A DNA stretch of 6,837 bases from Rhodocyclaceae bacterium (lineage in GTDB: Bacteria > Pseudomonadota > Gammaproteobacteria > Burkholderiales > Rhodocyclaceae). Both the position numbers and the translations under genes were made by a program. Under the pieces are notes generated by a model, which saw only the letters and a program-made list of their open reading frames with translations, made no database searches and had not been told where the DNA came from. The DNA is taken from the NCBI GenBank assembly GCA_013821865.1, contig PNJM01000147.1:1-6837 (forward strand). Direction: 5' to 3'. Shown here one piece after another: positions 1 through 6,800 of this stretch (its first letter is position 1; the number at the start of each line of letters is the position of its first letter).

Positions 1-153
1 GTGAACTACCGTTTCCGTCCGCCGTACTACATCGTCGATCGACTGTTCGGCGCAGCCGAACTGCGCCTGGGCGGTGGAAAGAGAAGCGATGGGGGCGAAG
101 TGGTGCGCATTGAGCGCACGGATGGAGTAGTGGGCGCAGCGCGGGGGAACTGA
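1..153 (+). CDS. trbG: TrbG C-terminal end (partial), VirB9-like conjugal transfer protein
   Basis: The frame is open from base 1 to the TGA at 151-153, giving the last 50 residues of a protein that starts left of the window. The visible part contains NYRFRPPYYIVDRLFGAAEL, which resembles the C-terminal beta-domain of TrbG/VirB9 proteins. In this family TrbG is a periplasmic and outer-membrane-associated component of the type IV secretion core complex, and it contacts TrbI (VirB10) and a small lipoprotein. The next gene, trbI, starts only 2 bp after the stop, which is the expected operon order. The final stretch of about 25 residues is polar and Gly/Arg-rich. The call rests on the short motif plus the position directly before trbI; only a tail is visible, so nothing can be said about the signal peptide or full length. 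Confidence 0.8.
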   Translation: MNYRFRPPYYIVDRLFGAAELRLGGGKRSDGGEVVRIERTDGVVGAARGN

Positions 154-155
154 CC

Positions 156-1448
156 ATGAGCCAGAACGATACCCCGGACATGCCCGTTCCCGACGCCGCT
201 CCGAAAGTCGCGCCAGAGAACGTGGCGCTACGCGCACAGCCACGTCCGGTGACTCGCTTGAACCGGCGCACATTGGCGATCCTGGCCGGCGGCCTCGCCG
301 TAGCCGTGTTGGGTGCAACCATGTGGTCGCTGCAACCGCGCAAGCGCAGTGCAAGCGAACAGGCCGAGCTTTACAACGTGGATCGTGTTTCGCGCTCGGA
401 AGGACTGGACCAGCTTCCGACCGATTACTCCAAGCTGCCGCGAGCTTTGCCTCCCCAAGTGCCCGAGCTAGGGCCTCCGCTGCCGGGCGACTTGGGGCCA
501 GCCATCGTGAAATCGCAGCAGCCAGTGGCATCTACCTACACGCCACCCGGCCACGTTCCGGCGAATGCCGAGCACGACGCAAAGCGCAAGGAAGCGGAAG
601 CGGCGGCGGGGGCATCGGTGTTCTTCCGTTCCAGCAACCAGCGCGCCGCCCCCGCGCCGACGCAGGTGGCCACGGCCAGTCCTGCGTCTGGTCTTGCGGG
701 CTTCGATCCGATGGCCGCAGGGCCGGCCTCGACGGCAGCACAGCCGGCCGATCCGACCGCCGTGCAGAACCGGCAGGACCAGAAAGAGGCGTTCCTGAAA
801 GCCGGTTCCACGGAAACCCGCAATTCCGGGAACCTGAAAATGCCGACTTCGCCGTATCAGGTCATGGCCGGAACGGTGATCGCGGGTGCCCTGATCACGG
901 GCATCAAGTCCGATCTGCCGGGCGACGTGATCGCCACGGTGACGGAGCCGGTCTATGACACGGCCACGGGCAAGTTCCTGCTGATCCCGCAAGGCTCGCG
1001 CATCCTCGGCCGCTACAACAGTCAGGTGAGCTATGGGCAAAGCCGAGTGCAGGTGGTGTGGAACCGGATCATCCTGCCCGACACGTCTTCGCTGACGCTG
1101 GACAACCTGGCCGGTGCCGACCCTGCTGGCAACTCTGGTCTGGAGGATGGCGTCGATTGGCATTGGGATCGCATCTTTGCCGGTGCGGCGTTGACGACAT
1201 TGCTGGGGGTCGGTGCCGAACTGGCTGCGCCAGAGAACCGCCAGAACGGCGATCGCGTCATCAACGCCGGACGCAACAGCTTGCAGGACAGTGTGAACCA
1301 GGTCGGTCAGGAGATGACCCGGCGCAACCTCAACATCCAGCCCACCTTGACCGAGCGACCAGGCTTGCCGGTACGCATCATCGTCAACCGGGATCTGGTG
1401 CTGCGCCCCTATCAGCCGCTGTTCTTCAATCGGGGGACTTCGCGATGA
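156..1448 (+). CDS. trbI: TrbI, VirB10-like inner-to-outer membrane conjugation protein
   Basis: This is a complete 430-residue protein. Residues 1-36 are a cytoplasmic Pro/Arg-rich tail. Residues 38-58 form one membrane segment (LAILAGGLAVAVLGATMWSL). Residues about 60-230 are a Pro/Ala/Gln-rich periplasmic linker. Residues about 232-415 are the VirB10/TrbI beta-barrel domain, with family-like stretches PYQVMAGTVIAGALITGI (233-250), LIPQGSRILGRY (276-287) and VQVVWNRIILPD (298-309). A hydrophobic stretch near 339-357 lies where VirB10 proteins carry the outer-membrane antenna helices. In the family TrbI spans both membranes, joins the TrbG core to the inner-membrane ATPases and is required for DNA transfer. 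The ATG at 156 follows a GGGGGA at about 143-148 and lies 2 bp after the trbG stop. The stop overlaps the next start as ATGA. The length is normal and the frame intact, so the gene looks functional. Confidence 0.95.
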   Translation: MSQNDTPDMPVPDAAPKVAPENVALRAQPRPVTRLNRRTLAILAGGLAVAVLGATMWSLQPRKRSASEQAELYNVDRVSRSEGLDQLPTDYSKLPRALPPQVPELGPPLPGDLGPAIVKSQQPVASTYTPPGHVPANAEHDAKRKEAEAAAGASVFFRSSNQRAAPAPTQVATASPASGLAGFDPMAAGPASTAAQPADPTAVQNRQDQKEAFLKAGSTETRNSGNLKMPTSPYQVMAGTVIAGALITGIKSDLPGDVIATVTEPVYDTATGKFLLIPQGSRILGRYNSQVSYGQSRVQVVWNRIILPDTSSLTLDNLAGADPAGNSGLEDGVDWHWDRIFAGAALTTLLGVGAELAAPENRQNGDRVINAGRNSLQDSVNQVGQEMTRRNLNIQPTLTERPGLPVRIIVNRDLVLRPYQPLFFNRGTSR

Positions 1449-1696
1449 GCACGACCAAGAAGCTGCGGCTGGGGCCGCTGCCCAAGATCGAGAGCGTCAA
1501 GCTTACTTTCACGTGTCCGACCCGCCTCAAGGCGGACCTCGACCGCTACGCCGCGTTGCACGCGCAGGCGTATGGCGAGACGGTCGATGCGACGACACTG
1601 ATTCCGCACATGCTGGAGGCCTTCATGGCTGGGGATCGGGGATTCAGAAAAGGGAGCCGTGCAAGTAGTCAAGCAACTGGTGCAGCCCCACGGTAA
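1445..1696 (+). CDS. DUF2274-family small protein at the end of the trb operon
   Basis: This 83-residue protein starts at the ATG that overlaps the trbI stop (ATGA), with GGGGGA at 1432-1437 as ribosome binding site. The core, about residues 5-67, carries LRLGPLPKIESVKLTFTCP, LKADLDRYAALHAQAYGE and LIPHMLEAFMAGDRGF. This fits the DUF2274 family, which commonly follows trbI in Tn4371-type ICEs. The predicted fold is short and partly helical; there is no signal peptide or membrane segment, so it should be cytoplasmic. Its function is unknown to me. Translational coupling to trbI suggests a role in transfer or its control; a small DNA-binding or regulatory role is only a guess. After residue 67 the tail is basic and low in complexity (GSRASSQATGAAPR) and may differ from relatives. 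It is the last trb-type gene before the element edge. Confidence 0.85.
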   Translation: MSTTKKLRLGPLPKIESVKLTFTCPTRLKADLDRYAALHAQAYGETVDATTLIPHMLEAFMAGDRGFRKGSRASSQATGAAPR

Positions 1697-1859
1697 ACTG
1701 TGCATACCAGTCACAAAGAGGAAGCATTGGAGCGAGAAGACCGATAGTTCAATCAGCCTGACGTATCAACAGATTCAGAAGACAGAGCGAACCGTCCGAT
1801 TGCTGGGTGAGATTCCCACTAACAACAAACACCGTACCCTAACCAACGCACAACAAACC
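1697..1859. other. Intergenic stretch after the trb operon, with A/C-rich leader
   Basis: I see no gene here. The composition drops from the GC-rich trb genes to a mixed, more A-rich sequence. The last 45 bases (about 1816-1860) are strikingly A/C-rich with almost no G and should be unstructured as RNA, as expected for the leader of a well-translated message. No convincing sigma70 promoter was found. A GAACC at 1789-1793 resembles part of an ECF-sigma -35 element, but it lacks a matching -10. No terminator-like hairpin is apparent directly after the DUF2274 gene, so trb transcripts may read into this stretch. Confidence 0.5.
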
Positions 1860-1867
1860 AAGGAGGT
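1860..1867 (+). promoter_or_regulatory. Perfect Shine-Dalgarno AAGGAGGT for the small ORF
   Basis: AAGGAGGT is a full match to the anti-Shine-Dalgarno sequence and sits 4 bases before the ATG at 1872. It is the strongest ribosome binding site in the window. It decides the start of the small reading frame: the same frame is open back to 1659, but the ATG at 1872 has both the binding site and a signal-peptide-like N-terminus. Confidence 0.7.
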
Positions 1868-1871
1868 AACT

Positions 1872-1991
1872 ATGAAGAAAACAAACTTCAAACTTAATTT
1901 CGTGGCAAGTTGGGCTGTGGCACTGTCGGTCTTCGTTGGCGCTGGAGGTGCACAGTTCATCTGTGCTCGATCCAATGCTTCTTCGAGTTAA
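1872..1991 (+). CDS. Small signal-peptide-like ORF, possibly truncated
   Basis: This 39-codon frame begins MKKTNFKLNF and continues into a hydrophobic stretch (VASWAVALSVFVGAG, about residues 11-25). That is a typical Sec signal peptide: basic n-region, hydrophobic core, and possible cleavage near GGAQ. Only about 11 residues (FICARSNASSS) follow before TAA, so the product would be almost all signal peptide. The same frame stays open after the stop, reading CQGAKAAYKASGPAKNAQPT, then SCGF and on to about 2185. This suggests either a premature stop in a longer Cys-containing exported protein or a genuine tiny peptide. The layout (strong binding site, exported, Cys-containing mature part) loosely recalls small metal-binding secreted peptides of the DUF2282/bufferin kind, but no decisive motif is visible. 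A terminator-like hairpin lies 42 bp downstream. Expression looks plausible; function is unknown. Confidence 0.5.
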   Translation: MKKTNFKLNFVASWAVALSVFVGAGGAQFICARSNASSS

Positions 1992-2032
1992 TGCCAAGGG
2001 GCCAAGGCCGCGTACAAGGCATCAGGCCCTGC

Positions 2033-2070
2033 CAAGAACGCGCAGCCCACGAGTTGCGGGTTCTTGTTTT
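2033..2070 (+). terminator. Putative Rho-independent terminator after the small ORF
   Basis: CAAGAAC (2033-2039) pairs with GTTCTTG (2060-2066). After a G/G mismatch (2040/2059), CGCA (2041-2044) pairs with TGCG (2055-2058), closing a 10-base loop (2045-2054). TTTT follows at 2067-2070. The stem is 11 pairs with one mismatch and the T-run is short, so this is a moderate terminator candidate. It would end a transcript carrying the 1872-1991 frame. If the original gene was longer, the hairpin would instead lie inside its coding part. Confidence 0.4.
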
Positions 2071-2252
2071 GGGGGAACGTTGCAGAGATGGTGATCGGCG
2101 AGCGAGGTCTTGCCGTGCCCAATCTACTCGCTGTAACGCTCCTGGGTTTGCTACCGCGATGCTCTTATGTGGCTCCCAGTCCATAAATCAGTAGTGGGCT
2201 GAAATCACCGGAAAACTCCCTAAACTGTTGCTGTCTATAGACTTTTGGCACG
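2071..2252. other. Non-coding stretch before the proposed element edge
   Basis: No supported gene lies here. The frames that stay open lack a binding site and resemble no family. The sequence becomes A/T-richer towards the right. The only structured item I see is the palindrome at 2233-2242. Confidence 0.4.
2233..2242. repeat. 10-bp perfect palindrome GTCTATAGAC
   Basis: GTCTATAGAC is identical to its reverse complement. It lies 10 bp left of the large hairpin and about 45 bp inside the proposed attachment core. A dimeric DNA-binding protein, such as an excisionase or regulator acting at the element end, could use it, but this is inference from position only. Confidence 0.3.
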
Positions 2253-2292
2253 ATGTCCGCCATCAAGAAATGCTTGACAGCGGACATTTTTT
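2253..2292 (+). terminator. Strong hairpin plus T6, intrinsic terminator at the element edge
   Basis: ATGTCCGC (2253-2260) pairs perfectly with GCGGACAT (2280-2287). An internal CA/CA mismatch loop (2261-2262 and 2278-2279) is followed by a second perfect stem, TCAAG (2263-2267) with CTTGA (2273-2277), closing an AAATG loop. T6 (2287-2292) follows at once on the + strand, giving the textbook form of an intrinsic terminator for transcription coming from the trb side. On the - strand the hairpin lies 3 bases after the stop of the molybdopterin-binding gene but is followed by no T-run, so it would be a weaker terminator there. Because it touches the proposed attachment core, it could also serve as an integrase recognition structure. 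Confidence 0.65.
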
Positions 2293-2294
2293 AT
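2287..2294. other. Candidate attR core TTTTTTAT of a Tn4371-family ICE
   Basis: TTTTTTAT fits the 8-bp TTTTTYAT core I recall for Tn4371-family integration sites (most often TTTTTCAT). It lies exactly where sequence character changes: element-type trb genes and lower-GC DNA on the left, a GC-rich chromosomal operon on the right. The TAA stop of the convergent molybdopterin-binding gene (complement of 2291-2293) lies inside it, so integration would leave that gene intact. The matching attL and the integrase gene are outside the window, so the call rests on motif and position. A T-run belonging only to the terminator could give the same match by chance. Confidence 0.4.
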
Positions 2295-3037
2295 TCCTCC
2301 ACCCATTCCAGGCCGCGCTTCGTTACCTCGGCCCGTATCTCCTTCATCGCCCGCTCGACCGACTCCGGCTCTCCGCGCACACCCAGTTCGACGTGCCGCC
2401 GCACGCCCTCGCCGCCGAAGGACGGCAGGCTGAACAGCGCGGCCCTGGGGTAGGCCGCCGTGATGCGGTTCATTAGTTCCAGCAGCGAGCCTTCGTTCCC
2501 TTCATAGACGATGATCGACTTCTCCGCCCGCGCCACGGCGTGGTGCAGATGACGGAAGCGATTGTCCAGCACCCACTCCAGCATCGGCCACGACATCACC
2601 GGGAAGCCCGGGAAAAAGAAATGCTGCCGCAGCGAGAACCCGGGGATGCGATTGTAGGGATTGGGGATGATCTCGCTGCCGACCGGGAACTCGCCCAGCT
2701 TCAGCCGCAACGGCGTGGTCTCGTCGCCGAAGCGCGCGCGGATTTCCCGCCCGGCATCGGGGTGCAGCACGATGCCCACACCCAGCGCGGCAGCCGCGGC
2801 CTGGCGCGTGTGATCGTCCGGCGTGATGCCGATGCCGCCGAAGCAGACCACCACGTCGTCGCCGGCAAGGGTGCGCCGCAAGGTTTCCGTCAGCCGCGCC
2901 CTGTCGTCGCCGAGGTATTGCGCCCAGTCGAGCGCCAGCCCGCGCGCCTTGAGCAGCTCGATGACCTTGGCGAAGTGCCTGTCCTCCCGTTTTCCCGAGA
3001 GAATTTCGTCGCCGATGATGATTGCGCCGAAGCCCAT
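2291..3037 (-). CDS. MoaB/CinA-N-like molybdopterin-binding domain protein
   Basis: This 248-residue protein is one MoCF-type (molybdopterin-binding) domain plus a C-terminal extension. Residues 5-14 read AIIIGDEILS, matching the first strand and GDE(I/L)L motif of MoaB, MogA and CinA N-terminal domains. Residues 67-77 read GGIGITPDDHT, the variant of GGxGxTxxDxT that binds the cofactor in this fold. FPVGSEIIPNP (117-127) and FFPGFPVM (141-148) correspond to the CinA-like P-rich loops. The CinA C-terminal amidase domain is absent, so this is the stand-alone form often annotated as competence/damage-inducible protein A or molybdopterin-binding protein. Its substrate is not known from sequence. 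The start ATG lies 3 bp after the stop of the upstream EI24 gene, and the binding site (AGGGGGTGAG) overlaps that stop. It is the last gene of the chromosomal operon, and its stop lies in the proposed attR. Confidence 0.85.
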   Translation of the reverse strand: MGFGAIIIGDEILSGKREDRHFAKVIELLKARGLALDWAQYLGDDRARLTETLRRTLAGDDVVVCFGGIGITPDDHTRQAAAAALGVGIVLHPDAGREIRARFGDETTPLRLKLGEFPVGSEIIPNPYNRIPGFSLRQHFFFPGFPVMSWPMLEWVLDNRFRHLHHAVARAEKSIIVYEGNEGSLLELMNRITAAYPRAALFSLPSFGGEGVRRHVELGVRGEPESVERAMKEIRAEVTKRGLEWVEE

Positions 3038-3040
3038 CCC

Positions 3041-3805
3041 TCACCCCCTGCTTTTCCGCCCCGGGGAGAGCGGGGCCGATATTGCCGCTCTGCGCGTGCG
3101 CCGCAGCGCCTCGAGGCAATAGTGCACGAAGGCGAGCCCGGCGTAGGCCGGCGCGACCAGGTTGACCACCGGCACATAGGCAAGCAGTCCCGCGACGATG
3201 CCGACAAGATACAGTTGGCCGCGCTCCCCATCAATCACCGTGCGCAGTTCAAGCGCATCGGCATGCTCCGCCAGCGAGTCGTAGCGGAACGCGCGCTGGT
3301 TAAGATAGGCCGAGAGCAGCACCGGCAGCACCAGGCCCATCCCCGGCACCAGCCACAGCGGCAGCGTGACGACCCAGCCAAGGAGAAAAACAATCAATGC
3401 CACCAGCGCATTCCACACGCTGCCGGCGATCGAGCCGCCCCGGCGCTTCTCGACATCGGCGTAATCGGCTGCCGCGACACGCTCCAGCATCAGCGGCAGG
3501 GCGAACACCGCGACGATGAACAGTGCCGTGCCATAGACCAGCGGCAGGAGCAGCAAGCCAAGCACGACCTTCACGAAAATGGCCGCGGCAAGAGCGGAAG
3601 ACTCCCAGCGCTGCATGACCCAGTTGAGCCAGGTGACCTCGGCGAACAGCCGCTCGATGCCCGCGCCCACCGAATCCCAGCTGAGCCAGGCCGCCACGCC
3701 CCAGAAGACGACGGCCAGCAGCGTCGGCCAGACGAGATGCCAGAGCATGGCCGGCTGGAGCAGGCTTTTCAGGGCGCGGCCGTAGGCTTTCATTACTTCG
3801 GTCAT
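3041..3805 (-). CDS. EI24/CysZ-like multi-pass inner-membrane protein
   Basis: This is a 254-residue membrane protein of the EI24 family, the family of the sulfate permease CysZ. Hydrophobic segments lie at about residues 20-43, 71-106 (probably two passes or a hairpin), 131-152, 153-168 and 197-230. The family-like stretch YLNQRAFRYDSLAEHADA (167-184) follows the fourth. The C-terminus is basic. CysZ imports sulfate in enterobacteria, but this branch is only distantly similar, so sulfate transport is not safe to claim. The frame is open far upstream inside hrpA. I chose the ATG at 3805 because it lies 11 bp after the hrpA stop, has GAGGGGA about 6 bases before it, and starts where EI24 similarity starts. 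A second ATG (MKAYGR) four codons later, at 3793, is possible. It is co-directional with hrpA and the molybdopterin-binding gene, so probably one operon. Confidence 0.85.
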   Translation of the reverse strand: MTEVMKAYGRALKSLLQPAMLWHLVWPTLLAVVFWGVAAWLSWDSVGAGIERLFAEVTWLNWVMQRWESSALAAAIFVKVVLGLLLLPLVYGTALFIVAVFALPLMLERVAAADYADVEKRRGGSIAGSVWNALVALIVFLLGWVVTLPLWLVPGMGLVLPVLLSAYLNQRAFRYDSLAEHADALELRTVIDGERGQLYLVGIVAGLLAYVPVVNLVAPAYAGLAFVHYCLEALRRTRRAAISAPLSPGRKSRG

Positions 3806-3816
3806 GCAGAGTCCCC

Positions 3817-6800
3817 TCAGTGCCGCTGCCGGCTCTCCCAGGCCTTCTGCAACCGCTTCACCGAAACCGGCGACGGCGTCCGCAGCTCCTGAGCGTAAAG
3901 CGCGACGCGCAGTTCCTCCAGCAGCCAGCGGAATTCCTCCAGCGCCGGATCGCTCGCGCCCGATTTCAGTATCGTCGCACGTTCCCGCTCGAACGGCTTG
4001 GCCAGCGCGGCGAACTCGCGGGAGAGCCGCTCGTCGCGCGCGGGGTCGGCGCGCAGCTTGTCGATGCGCAGCCCGGCCGCCTTGAAATAGCGCGGGAAAT
4101 GGGCCAGGCGCTCGAAAGGCGTGGCGGCGACGAAATTCTTCTGCAGCAACTGGGCGCACTGCGCCTTGATGTCCTCCACCACCGCGGGGAAGGCCTTGAG
4201 CTGGACGAGCTTCTTCTGCAGCGCGGCGTGCTCGGCGAGGATGGCGCCGACCAGGCGCGCGATCTCCTGCGCCACCAGCGCGATGCGGGTGCGCGCCTCC
4301 TCCTTGCGCCGGGCGAATTCCTCCGTGTTGCGCGGCCACGGCGCCATCATGCAGGTGCGCTCCAGCGTTGCAGCGACCAGCTGTGCCTTCAGTTCGGCCT
4401 CCGTCCCCAGGAACATGAAGGCGAGCCCCATGTCGCGCAGGCCGGGCAGGCTCTTCTCGATGTACTTCACCTGTTCGCGCAGTTCCAGCGCGAACAGGCG
4501 GCGCAGGCCGGCGCGGTGCGCCGCCTCGGCCTTCTCCGGCGTATCGAAGGCGCGCAGCGCCACCGTATCGCCTTCGTCCGCCAGGGCCGGGAAGCCCACC
4601 GCCTTGCGCCCGCCGACGGTGATTTCCAGCAGTTCCGGAATCTCGCCGAAGGACCATGCGGTGAGGCCGGACAGCTCGCCCGCTTCTTCGCCAGCCTCCC
4701 CGCCCGCCTCGGCTGCCGCGAAAATCTGTTCGACCTTGTCGCTGAGGCAGTTCTTCAGCCCGCCCAGATTGCGCGACTGCTCCAGCATACGACCGTGCTC
4801 GTCGATGACGCGGAAGTTCATCGACAGATGCGCCGGCAGCATTTCCGGCCGGAAGGCATCCAGCGGCAGCTTCATGGCGAGCTTTTCCTCGATGGCACGG
4901 GTGAGCGCGCGCAAGAGCGGCTCGTCGCGATCATGCTTCGCCGCCGCGAAATCCGCGGCGAACCCGTCCAGCGGCTGCAGGCGATGGCGGTACTTCTGCG
5001 GCAGCGTCTTCGCCAGCTGCAGCACCTTCTGCTCCAGCATGCCCGGCACCAGCCATTCGCAGCGCACGGCCGGTATCTGGTTCAGCGCCGCCACCGGCAC
5101 CGTCAGCGTCACGCCATCGTCCGTCGCGCCCGGCTCGAAGTGATAGGAGAGCGCATGGCGCATGCCATGCACTTCCAGCGCGTTGGGGAAGCGCTCGCTG
5201 GTGATGCCGGCCGCCTCGTGGCGCATGAGTTGCTCGCGTTCGAGAAAGAGCAGCTTCGGGTTGTCCTGCTCCGCCTTTCTGCGCCAGGCTTCGAAGGAAG
5301 CGACGTCGACCACCTCCGCCGGCACCTTGCTGTCGTAGAAGGCGAAGATCAGTTCCTCATCGACCAGCACGTCCGGCCGCCGCGACTTGTGCTCCAGGTG
5401 CTCGATGTCGCGCACCAGGCGCATGTTGTGCTGGAAGAAGCGGGCGCGCCGCGCCAGATCCTCAGGCAACTCGCCCTGCACCAGGCCTTCGCGGATGAAC
5501 AGCTCGCGGCACAGTTTCGGATCGATGCGGCTGTAGGACACCGGCCGGCGCGCATACAGCATCAGGCCGTGCAGCGTGCCGCGCTCCCAGGCGCGCACCT
5601 GGCCCGTGCGCTTCTCCCAGTGCGGCTCGAAGACGTGGCGCTTGACCAGATGCGTGCCGACTTCCTCCAGCCATTCCGGCTCGATGCGCGCCAGGCAGCG
5701 GGCGAACAGCCGCGTCGTCTCCACCAGTTCCGCCGCCACGATCCACTTGCCCGCCTTCTTCACCAGTGCCGAGCCGGGATGCGGCCAGAACTTGATGCCG
5801 CGCGCGCCTAGGTAGTTGCCCTCCTCCTCCATGCGGCTGCCGATGTTGCCGAGCAGGCCGGACAGCAGCGCGCGGTGGATCTGCTCGTAGGTGGCCGGCT
5901 TCTCGTTCTCCCGCCAGCCATGCTCGGCGGCGAGCGTGTGCAACTGGCCGTGGATGTCGCGCCACTCGCGCATCCTGAGATAGTTGAGGAAGTTTTTCCG
6001 GCACCAGTCGCGCTGCTTGCGCTGGGATTCGTGCGCCCATTCCTCGTCGAAAGCTTTCCACAGCCTGAGCCAGGCAAGGAACTCGGAGCGCTGCTCCTGT
6101 TCGCTGCCACGCCATTTGGCGTGCGCCTGATCGGCGGCGGCCGCATTCTCAATCGGCCGCTCGCGTGGGTCCTGCACCGACAGCGCCGAGGAGATGATCA
6201 GCATTTCGCGCAGGCAATGCTCGTCGCACGCGGCGAGAATCATGCGGGCGATGCGCGGGTCGAGCGGCAGCTTCGCCAGCTCGCGGCCTGTCTGCGTCAG
6301 TTCGCGCTCGTCATCGACCGCGCCCAGCTCGGAGAGCAGTTGGTAGCCGTCCGTGATCATGCGCGGCAGAGGCTTGTCGAGAAAGGGGAACTCCTCCACC
6401 GCGCCCAGGTTGAGCGACTTCATGCGCAGGATGACGCCGGCCAGCGACGAGCGCAGGATCTCCGGCTCGGTGTAGGCCGGACGCTTCTTGTAATCCTCCT
6501 CGGCATAGAGGCGGATGCACACGCCGCTCATGACGCGGCCGCAGCGCCCCGCGCGCTGATTGGCGGCGGACTGGGCGATATCCTCCACCTGCAGCTGCTC
6601 CACCTTGTTGCGGTGGGAATAGCGCTTGACACGCGCCAGGCCGGAATCCACCACGTAGCGGATGCCCGGCACGGTGAGGGAGGTCTCGGCCACGTTGGTC
6701 GCCAGCACGATGCGGCGGCCGTTCGAGGGCGAAAACACGCGCTGCTGTTCCTGCGCCGACTGGCGCGCGAAGAGCGGCAGGATTTCGGCACCGGGCGGGT

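Noticed and set aside
468..1163. A 231-codon - strand frame opposite trbI
   Set aside because: It is an Arg/His-rich shadow of trbI with no family features.
1910..2194. A 94-codon + strand frame with several Cys residues
   Set aside because: It has no binding site, its start lies inside the better supported small ORF, and I see no recognisable motif. It could hold frameshifted remains of the same gene, which is noted under findings.
2274..2279. A TTGACA that could be a -35 box
   Set aside because: No -10 element lies at suitable spacing; the nearest candidate, TATTCC, is only 12 bp away. The bases are part of the hairpin arm.
2253..2453. A + strand frame starting at the ATG in the large hairpin
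   Set aside because: The start is inside the stem, there is no binding site, and most of it is antisense to the molybdopterin-binding gene.
2540..3892. A 450-codon open frame on the + strand
   Set aside because: It is antisense to the molybdopterin-binding and EI24 genes, with a His/Arg/Gln-rich shadow composition and no binding site.
3806..4657. Upstream extension of the EI24 reading frame inside hrpA
   Set aside because: It lies out of frame within hrpA and is Arg/Gly/Ala-rich low-complexity sequence. EI24-like sequence begins only at the ATG at 3805, which has its own binding site.
3820..5811. A 663-codon open frame on the + strand
   Set aside because: It is fully antisense to hrpA, Arg/Gln/Leu-rich as expected for a GC-rich shadow frame, and has no family features. 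HrpA on the other strand is certain.
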